DNA from: Planctomycetota bacterium
Lineage (GTDB): Bacteria; Planctomycetota; Phycisphaerae; Sedimentisphaerales; SM23-30
Direction: 5' to 3'
DNA: 6,284 nt
Assembly (NCBI GenBank): GCA_029573975.1
Contig: JAKQBU010000094.1
Location: 1-6,284 of the forward strand
Position numbers and translations under genes: made by a program. The notes under the pieces are model-generated. The model saw nothing but the letters and a program-made list of their open reading frames with translations. It was not told where the DNA came from and did no database searches. Below are positions 1-3,864 of the stretch, in pieces (the stretch's first letter is position 1; every line of letters begins with the position of its first letter).

Positions 1-764
1 CGGCACATGATTTGCGTTAAAACCAGACCCGCCGAACCGACAATCGCGCCGACCGCCACGCTCAGCAGATCCGAGGTCGCCAGCCCCACAATGGCGGCGG
101 CCAGGCCCGAAAGGGAATTCAGCAGGGAAATCGTAATCGGCATATCCCCACCGCCAACCCGAATGGCAAAAAGAACACCAAAGAGCAAACTGAGAACCAG
201 CAGCAAGGGAGAGCCATATTCCTGAAAAGCACAGGAGAATCGGATCGTTAAAAAAGCCAGCAGGCAGCCCATAACCGCTATCGTGAGAAGAACCAACCAG
301 AAATGGCCTTTCAGAACGATGGGCCGGGGATTCATCCTGCCATCCAGTTTGGCCACCGCAATCATACTGCCGCCGAAGGTAACGCCGCCCACTGCCAGGG
401 CCAGACCCCCAATGAATCGAGAAAGGCCGGAGAGGGATTCCGCAGATTCACGGAGTACCACCATCGCCACCAGTGCGGAGGCAGCCCCGCCAAAACCATT
501 CAGCAAACCCACCAACTGGGGCATTTGAATCATACGAACCGTATAAGCCAGCAGGAGGCCCAGGACGGTCCCTGCCGACAGAGAGAGCCACAGAATTTTG
601 AGGGTGATGATATCCCGGCAGAGGAGCGTCGCCGCGATGGCAGCCAGCAGGCTGACAGCCCCCAGCAGATTCCCCCGGCGGGCCGTCCGGGGGGAATTCA
701 TCCAGCGAATCCCAACGATAATTCCCCCTATGCAAATCAGATTGATGATTTTGTCCGTCGGCAT
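1..764 (-). CDS. pntB: NAD(P) transhydrogenase subunit beta, PntB (3' end cut by window edge)
   Basis: This is the membrane beta subunit of proton-translocating transhydrogenase, which drives NADH + NADP+ to NAD+ + NADPH with inward proton flow. The frame is open from the ATG at 764-762 to base 3, giving 254 residues and no stop. Only the membrane domain (dII) is present; the NADP(H)-binding domain III lies beyond the left edge. Multiple hydrophobic helices are visible. Family motifs are MPQLVGLLNGFGG (81-93), GGDMPITISLLNS (205-217) and GAIVGSAG (239-246). By recalled alignment to E. coli PntB, Asn89 sits at the His91 position, Asp207 at Asp213, Asn216 at Asn222 and Ser244 at Ser250. Asn in place of His91 is common in the family. 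The start lies 7 bases after the pntAB stop; the GAAGAG stretch ending pntAB can serve as a weak ribosome site, so translational coupling is likely. Identification is firm; the end is not visible. Confidence 0.95.
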   Translation of the reverse strand, partial: MPTDKIINLICIGGIIVGIRWMNSPRTARRGNLLGAVSLLAAIAATLLCRDIITLKILWLSLSAGTVLGLLLAYTVRMIQMPQLVGLLNGFGGAASALVAMVVLRESAESLSGLSRFIGGLALAVGGVTFGGSMIAVAKLDGRMNPRPIVLKGHFWLVLLTIAVMGCLLAFLTIRFSCAFQEYGSPLLLVLSLLFGVLFAIRVGGGDMPITISLLNSLSGLAAAIVGLATSDLLSVAVGAIVGSAGLVLTQIMC

Positions 765-771
765 GGTTTTT

Positions 772-1053
772 TCACTCTTCTTTTTTTCTGAACATCTTCA
801 ACATACGATTCGTTACGCCAAACCCGCCCACTACATTAATCGCCGCCAGGACAATCGCGGCAGCGCCCAACAGTTTGCTGTTGTGGTCCACCGCCAAAGC
901 GGTCACGACCAGCGCCCCGGAAATCACCACGCCGGATAAGGCATTCATTCCTGACATCAGCGGCGTATGCAGCAGGCTGGGCACATCACGAATGAGTTTG
1001 TACCCCCCCGCCGCCGCCAGCGCCAGCAGCACCCAAAGCAGTATGTGTTCCAT
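772..1053 (-). CDS. pntAB: NAD(P) transhydrogenase subunit alpha part 2, PntAB
   Basis: This 93-residue membrane protein supplies the alpha-side helices of the proton channel domain (dII). In E. coli this part is fused to the C-terminus of PntA; here it is a separate gene, as in the Rhodospirillum rubrum three-subunit arrangement. Three hydrophobic segments are visible, at roughly residues 3-20, 34-55 and 61-81. The family motifs LLHTPLMSGMNALSG (27-41) and NVVGGFGVTNRMLKMF (73-88) are intact. The ATG at 1053-1051 is preceded by AAGGA about 9 bases upstream (minus-strand sense). It follows pntAA after a 33-base gap and precedes pntB by 7 bases, so the three genes form one operon. The protein is short but complete, ending in a charged RKKEE tail that should face the cytoplasm. 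Confidence 0.95.
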   Translation of the reverse strand: MEHILLWVLLALAAAGGYKLIRDVPSLLHTPLMSGMNALSGVVISGALVVTALAVDHNSKLLGAAAIVLAAINVVGGFGVTNRMLKMFRKKEE

Positions 1054-1086
1054 ATTACGTTTCCTTGTAATTCGATTCGCGCCCCA

Positions 1087-2262
1087 TTATTGCGCCTGCA
1101 TGGCTTCCAGCGTTCCGGCATGTACGATTTTCCCCTCCCGGCTGACCAGAGAAGAGGCAATGATTTCATCGCTGGAGTCAATCAGGATTTTCCCGTCTTT
1201 GACAACATGACAAAGCAGGTTATACACCGTATTGGCAAACATCCAGGTGGAACTTTGGGCCATCATGCTGGGTAGATTGGGAGTGGCATCGATGGTTACT
1301 CCGTATTTCACAATTTGTTTGCCCGATTCGGAAATCTCACAATTTCCGCCCTGGTCGATAGACACGTCGATAATAACCGATCCCTTCTTCATGGTCTTTA
1401 CCATCTCATCCGTAATGAGAATGGGAGCCACCTTGCCCGGAATCAAAGCTGTCAAAATCATCACATCGGCCTGGGCCACTGCCGGCTGCAATGCCTGCCG
1501 TTCCTTTTTCAGCCATTCATCCGAAAGTTTGCGGGCGTAACCGCCTTTTCCCACCGCTTCTTCCGGCGGAATTCCCAGGTCCACAACTTTGGCCCCGATA
1601 CTTTTGGCCTGTTCCGCCGCATCAGGCCGGATATCCGCCGCATGAACCACCGCCCCCAGCCGTTTGGCAGTTGCCAGTGCCTGCAACCCCGCTACCCCGG
1701 CCCCCACCACCAGAACATGGGCCGGCGGAATCATCCCCACCCCCGTGGCAATCATCGGCATAAATTTCGGCAGCATATTGGCCGCCATGATTGCCGCTTT
1801 GTATCCGGCCACCGTACTCATGGCCGTCAGGGCATCCATGTTCTGGGCACGGGAAATCCGGGGGATCGAATCCAGACTGATTCCTGTCACTTTACGGGCT
1901 GCCAACTTTTGAACCATCTGGTGATTGGCCGGCGAAGCGGGATGCAGAAAAGTTATCAGGTGCTGCCCTTCTTTCATCATGTCGATTTCATGCTTGCCCG
2001 TTCGGTCGGAAAAGCGGGGTTCTTTAACCTTCAAAATCAAATCGCAGCGGCTAAAGAGATCTTCGACCGCCGCCACAATTTCCGCACCCCCCTGCCGGTA
2101 TTCCTCATCGGTAAAACAGGATTCTTCCCCAGCATGAACCTCCACCAGCACCTTTGCCCCATTGGATACCATTTTTTTCACTGTTTCGGGAGTGGCTGCC
2201 ACTCGTCGTTCCCGGGCCATGATTTCTTTGGGTATCCCGATCGTTAATCCCGTAAAATTCAT
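1087..2262 (-). CDS. pntAA: NAD(P) transhydrogenase subunit alpha part 1, PntAA (NAD(H)-binding domain I)
   Basis: This 391-residue soluble subunit is the NAD(H)-binding domain I of proton-translocating transhydrogenase, on the cytoplasmic face of the PntAB-PntB membrane part. It has the two-lobed alanine dehydrogenase/transhydrogenase fold. The N-terminal lobe opens with IGIPKEIMARERRVAATPETV (residues 8-28). RISRAQNMD (135-143) corresponds to the R. rubrum loop with the catalytically important Gln132 and Asp135, here Gln140 and Asp143. The Rossmann motif GAGVAG is at 187-192, with Asp210 ending the second strand, as expected for NAD rather than NADP. TALIPGKVAPILIT (271-284), GSVIIDVSIDQGGNCE (294-309) and a late GKIVHAG (377-383) also match. 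Length is close to the R. rubrum subunit (about 384). It lacks the membrane helices fused on in E. coli PntA. It is the first gene of the operon, with a strong AGGAGA ribosome site 6 bases before the ATG. Confidence 0.97.
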   Translation of the reverse strand: MNFTGLTIGIPKEIMARERRVAATPETVKKMVSNGAKVLVEVHAGEESCFTDEEYRQGGAEIVAAVEDLFSRCDLILKVKEPRFSDRTGKHEIDMMKEGQHLITFLHPASPANHQMVQKLAARKVTGISLDSIPRISRAQNMDALTAMSTVAGYKAAIMAANMLPKFMPMIATGVGMIPPAHVLVVGAGVAGLQALATAKRLGAVVHAADIRPDAAEQAKSIGAKVVDLGIPPEEAVGKGGYARKLSDEWLKKERQALQPAVAQADVMILTALIPGKVAPILITDEMVKTMKKGSVIIDVSIDQGGNCEISESGKQIVKYGVTIDATPNLPSMMAQSSTWMFANTVYNLLCHVVKDGKILIDSSDEIIASSLVSREGKIVHAGTLEAMQAQ

Positions 2263-2268
2263 ATCATA

Positions 2269-2274
2269 TCTCCT
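2269..2274 (-). promoter_or_regulatory. Ribosome binding site of pntAA
   Basis: In minus-strand sense the bases read AGGAGA, ending 6 bases before the ATG at 2262. It is the strongest Shine-Dalgarno match on the minus strand here and fixes the pntAA start. The homologous N-terminus (residues 6-11, LTIGIP) begins right after this start, which agrees. Confidence 0.8.
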
Positions 2275-2420
2275 GTAAAATGCTTTGCATCATCACTGGT
2301 TAGGGGATGAAATAATCTGACCTGCCATATATTTTTAACCTGATACGTACCAGCCTGGCGTAAATACTATTATTTTCGTTTTATTATTGACGGAACCGCC
2401 AAAAGTCGATTTCGTCATCC

Positions 2421-2464
2421 AAAACAGCTCTGGCGCCCCAATAACAAGGGGTCGAAGAGCTTTT
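2421..2464. terminator. Possible bidirectional terminator hairpin
   Basis: An outer 6-bp stem AGCTCT (2426-2431) / AGAGCT (2456-2461) encloses an inner 4-bp stem CCCC (2436-2439) / GGGG (2448-2451) with an 8-base loop. The two stems are separated by a 4+4 internal loop. A short T run follows on the plus strand (2461-2464) and GTTTT follows on the minus strand (2425-2421). This could end thioesterase transcription before pntAA, or shield pntAA from readthrough. The T runs are short and the hairpin lies about 135 bases past the thioesterase stop, so the assignment is tentative. Confidence 0.35.
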
Positions 2465-2477
2465 GACGCTGGCGTCA
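2464..2477. promoter_or_regulatory. Perfect inverted repeat TGACGC-TG-GCGTCA, operator-like
   Basis: The half-sites TGACGC (2464-2469) and GCGTCA (2472-2477) are exact reverse complements with a 2-base spacer. This compact symmetry is typical of a dimeric regulator's site. It lies about 200 bases upstream of pntAA and touches the terminator-like hairpin. The binding protein is unknown, and no regulator gene is in the window. Confidence 0.35.
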
Positions 2478-2549
2478 TTATTACGAATTTCGTTATTATT
2501 TCAAGATATAATACGAAAAAAATATATAAATAGCAAAAATTAACCTATA

Positions 2550-2587
2550 TACTGTAAAATATGGCAATTCCCCCGGTTTTTACAGTA
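2550..2587. repeat. 10-bp perfect inverted repeat TACTGTAAAA / TTTTACAGTA with 18-base spacer
   Basis: The left arm is at 2550-2559 and the right arm at 2578-2587. The right arm ends 9 bases from the thioesterase stop at 2597. As RNA (minus-strand sense) it forms an AT-rich hairpin with a loop containing CCGGGGG. It has no T tract after the stem, so it is a poor intrinsic terminator. It may instead protect the thioesterase mRNA 3' end or bind a protein. The arms are visible directly; the role is inferred. Confidence 0.5.
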
Positions 2588-2596
2588 AATAGGGCT

Positions 2597-3022
2597 TTAT
2601 TCGTAATTTTCAGGTACGAAAAAGACGGGCATCGGCTGAAGCCGGCCGGCTTTGTCCACGTGCACCAGAATAGTGGATCCTTCGGCGATCAGGCGGTTAT
2701 CGGCAGGCCGGCGGATTTCATAGAGGTGTTCGAGTCTGGCCCGGTCCACCTTCCCCAGCCGGGTCGTAACCGTCAATTTATCATCATATCGGGCCGGGCT
2801 GCGATACCGGATATCCAACCGGGCGATAACCAGCGTTATCCCATTATCTTCCAGGTCTTTATATGCATAGCCATTCTGCCGCAGCAGTTCCGTCCGGCCC
2901 AATTCAAAATAGATAATATATTGGCTGTGATGAACCGCATTCTGCCGGTCCACCTCGCAATAACGAACACGAATAGATATTTCACAAGTCGTTACATTAC
3001 AGTGCTTTACCTCAGTTTCCAT
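2597..3022 (-). CDS. YbgC/4HBT-family acyl-CoA thioesterase
   Basis: This 141-residue single-domain hotdog protein of the 4-hydroxybenzoyl-CoA thioesterase/YbgC family should hydrolyse an acyl-CoA thioester in the cytoplasm. The diagnostic segment is VRYCEVDRQNAVHH (residues 19-32) followed by SQYIIYFELGRTELLR (33-48). It supplies the expected nucleophile/base Asp25 and the conserved His32, equal to Asp18 and His25 of E. coli YbgC by recalled alignment. The usual Gly after the Asp loop is replaced by Asn28. IRYRSPARYDD and a late ILVHVD strand fit the fold. I chose the ATG at 3022 because AAGG lies about 6 bases upstream and the resulting length matches the family. A longer frame from a TTG at 3070 adds 16 residues with no family resemblance. 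In many proteobacteria YbgC sits with tol-pal; no tol-pal gene is seen here, so the role is open. Substrate is unknown: short-chain acyl-CoA or acyl-ACP are both possible. Confidence 0.85.
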   Translation of the reverse strand: METEVKHCNVTTCEISIRVRYCEVDRQNAVHHSQYIIYFELGRTELLRQNGYAYKDLEDNGITLVIARLDIRYRSPARYDDKLTVTTRLGKVDRARLEHLYEIRRPADNRLIAEGSTILVHVDKAGRLQPMPVFFVPENYE

Positions 3023-3378
3023 CGTCAGCCTTTCCGATAAAACATCTTCAGGGCGGCTTGCCCGTAACAATCTGCCATCCTGTCAGCAAGAATACCTAAA
3101 AGTTTATTACGGCATTATCCAGAAATTAGCCGATCATTAAAGGGAAAAGACCGCAAAAAACCCTTGGAATATTATTATTATAACTAATTGATTTTAAAGA
3201 TATTAAGCAATATTTACGCAAGATTATTTTGCAGCCTGCCATAAAATTTTACCAAAAATTTTGCCAGCCGCCCATGCATTTTGCTTGCAGTTTGTTACTT
3301 TTTCCCTAAACTTGCAGGTTCTATAAATCGTTTAATGAGTTTGATATAAAGCAGTAGTTACAATAACCGGAGAAATAG
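3023..3378. promoter_or_regulatory. AT-rich divergent intergenic region between the thioesterase gene and rpsU
   Basis: These 356 bases separate two divergently transcribed genes and must carry both promoters. No coding frame is supported. Visible features are A/T tracts, including two copies of AAAATTTT at 3243-3250 and 3255-3262 spaced 12 bases apart, a geometry that can bend DNA. CTTGCAG occurs twice, at 3284-3290 and 3311-3317. TATAAA occurs at 3322-3327 and 3345-3350 upstream of rpsU. None of the -35-like TTG hexamers stands at a normal 16-18-base spacing from these, so I do not assign a definite promoter. The strong AT content fits the highly expressed promoter expected for a ribosomal protein gene. 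Confidence 0.5.
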
Positions 3379-3546
3379 ATGATCAAAGTTAAGGCAAGAG
3401 GCGGCGAGAGCATTCAGCAGATGATGAAACGCTTCAAAAAAATGTGCGAAAAAGAAGGGCTGATCAAAGACATCAAGCGCCAGAGTTACTACGAAAAACC
3501 TTCTGAAAAGAAACGCCGCCGGGGCCGCAAGTCCGGTTTGTTTTGA
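3379..3546 (+). CDS. rpsU: 30S ribosomal protein S21 (bS21)
   Basis: This 55-residue basic protein is ribosomal protein bS21, a small-subunit component near the mRNA exit region that assists translation initiation. The start MIKVKARGGESIQQMMKRF, the central KKMCEKEGLIKDIKRQSYYEKPSEKK and the arginine-rich end are typical of the family. The length is also typical of the shorter non-proteobacterial forms. The YEKPSEK-RRR-type tail recalls planctomycete and verrucomicrobial S21 proteins. The ATG at 3379 is preceded by GGAG at 3369-3372, 6 bases upstream, which supports the start. It appears to be a single-gene transcript: the gene on its left is divergent and the next gene on its right begins 318 bases away behind a possible terminator. 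In E. coli rpsU is grouped with dnaG and rpoD, which are absent here. Confidence 0.95.
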   Translation: MIKVKARGGESIQQMMKRFKKMCEKEGLIKDIKRQSYYEKPSEKKRRRGRKSGLF

Positions 3547-3642
3547 GATAGTTCTGCATGGTACCGGCTCCGTCAGCTTGGCGTTCTAGGTTGGCAACTT
3601 GGAATTTCAAAACATTTCTTCCTAGGTGAGCCGTATGCCGTT

Positions 3643-3677
3643 ATGCGGTCAGGAGAAAATAATACCGCATGATTTTT
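3643..3677 (+). terminator. Possible rho-independent terminator of rpsU
   Basis: A 7-bp perfect stem, ATGCGGT (3643-3649) with ACCGCAT (3664-3670), has a 14-base loop and is followed after GA by five T residues (3673-3677). It lies about 97 bases after the rpsU stop and faces the right way to end that transcript. The loop is large and the T run short, so termination strength is uncertain. Confidence 0.4.
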
Positions 3678-3688
3678 AAAAAATTCAT

Positions 3689-3719
3689 GGAAGAATAGGG
3701 GGTATCTGGTTATTCTTCC
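3689..3719 (+). repeat. 9-bp inverted repeat GGAAGAATA / TATTCTTCC
   Basis: The arms at 3689-3697 and 3711-3719 pair perfectly, with a G-T pair possible next inside. No T run follows; instead the palindrome CCCCGGGG begins at 3718. It could be a leader hairpin or a protein-binding site ahead of hppA. Confidence 0.45.
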
Positions 3720-3728
3720 CCGGGGTTA

Positions 3729-3757
3729 TTGCCGGTTTATTTGATCGGCAACATACT
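3729..3757 (+). promoter_or_regulatory. Weak candidate sigma-70-type promoter for hppA
   Basis: TTGCCG (3729-3734) and CATACT (3752-3757) each match the -35 and -10 consensus at four of six positions and are separated by exactly 17 bases. The same bases also form the hairpin TTGCCG/CGGCAA (3729-3751), so the match may be accidental. If real, transcription would start near 3764 and give a leader of about 100 bases including the 3794-3810 hairpin. Confidence 0.25.
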
Positions 3758-3793
3758 CGTCCCGCGGGTGATTAGGTTTGTGTATTGAAAAGG

Positions 3794-3810
3794 CTGTCGC
3801 AAAGCGACAG
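3794..3810 (+). promoter_or_regulatory. Perfect 7-bp inverted repeat CTGTCGC-AAA-GCGACAG
   Basis: The two arms are exact complements around a 3-base loop, making either a very stable small RNA hairpin or a 17-bp DNA operator. It is followed by GATACTATAAAT, not by T residues, so it is not a terminator. It lies 54 bases before the hppA start codon, where it could affect transcription start or leader RNA. Confidence 0.45.
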
Positions 3811-3852
3811 GATACTATAAATCGTACCGGCTCATAAGAAGTACTTAGCCAG

Positions 3853-3858
3853 AAGGAG
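3853..3858 (+). promoter_or_regulatory. Ribosome binding site of hppA, supporting its GTG start
   Basis: AAGGAG stands 6 bases before the GTG at 3865. The nearest ATG in frame (3889) lies inside the signal-like N-terminus and has no comparable site, so the GTG start is preferred. Confidence 0.8.
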
Positions 3859-3864
3859 AATAAG

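Larger units (their letters stand above)
2263..2596. other. Gene-free region between the thioesterase gene and pntAA
   Basis: These 334 bases lie downstream of the thioesterase gene and upstream of the pnt operon (both minus strand), so they should hold the thioesterase terminator and the pnt promoter. No open frame here looks like a protein. The right half (about 2478-2560) is strongly AT-rich. Three inverted repeats are listed separately: 2426-2461, 2464-2477 and 2550-2587. A further imperfect palindrome, ACGAA-T-TTCGT, lies at 2483-2493 inside AT-rich flanks. Near pntAA I could not pick a convincing -35/-10 pair on the minus strand, so the operon promoter remains unplaced. Confidence 0.6.
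3547..3864 (+). other. Gene-free, hairpin-rich leader between rpsU and hppA
   Basis: No credible gene lies in these 318 bases. A row of inverted repeats occurs on the plus strand: ATGCGGT/ACCGCAT (3643-3670), GGAAGAATA/TATTCTTCC (3689-3719), TTGCCG/CGGCAA (3729-3751) and CTGTCGC/GCGACAG (3794-3810). GTACCGGCTC occurs twice, at 3561-3570 and 3824-3833, as a direct repeat bracketing the region. The first hairpin is followed by T5 and may end the rpsU transcript. The remaining part would be the hppA promoter and 5' leader. It does not match any riboswitch class I can recall with confidence. Confidence 0.6.

Noticed and set aside
1315..2247. A 310-residue plus-strand open frame opposite pntAA.
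   Set aside because: It is rich in His, Arg, Phe and Gly with no family resemblance and lies entirely antisense to a clearly conserved gene; it is a codon-bias shadow.
2550..2587. LexA (SOS) box suggested by TACTG and CAGTA.
   Set aside because: The E. coli-type box needs the halves about 10 bases apart; here they are 28 bases apart, and the neighbouring genes are not SOS genes.
2561..3040. A 159-residue plus-strand frame opposite the thioesterase gene.
   Set aside because: It mirrors the conserved hotdog gene on the other strand and shows no independent family signal.
3023..3070. A 16-residue N-terminal extension of the thioesterase from a TTG codon at 3070.
   Set aside because: The added residues resemble nothing in the family, and the ATG at 3022 has an AAGG ribosome site and gives the usual length.
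3669..3698. Nine-codon frame (MIFKKFMEE) with AGGAG upstream, a possible leader peptide.
   Set aside because: It overlaps the likely rpsU terminator hairpin and T run, the ribosome site is 13 bases away, and there is no codon pattern typical of attenuation.
3785..3833. CGCAAAGC near the 3794-3810 hairpin resembles part of the cyclic di-GMP-I riboswitch consensus.
   Set aside because: The matching upstream GGCAAACC element and the tetraloop helix are absent, and the bases are fully explained by a simple 7-bp hairpin.
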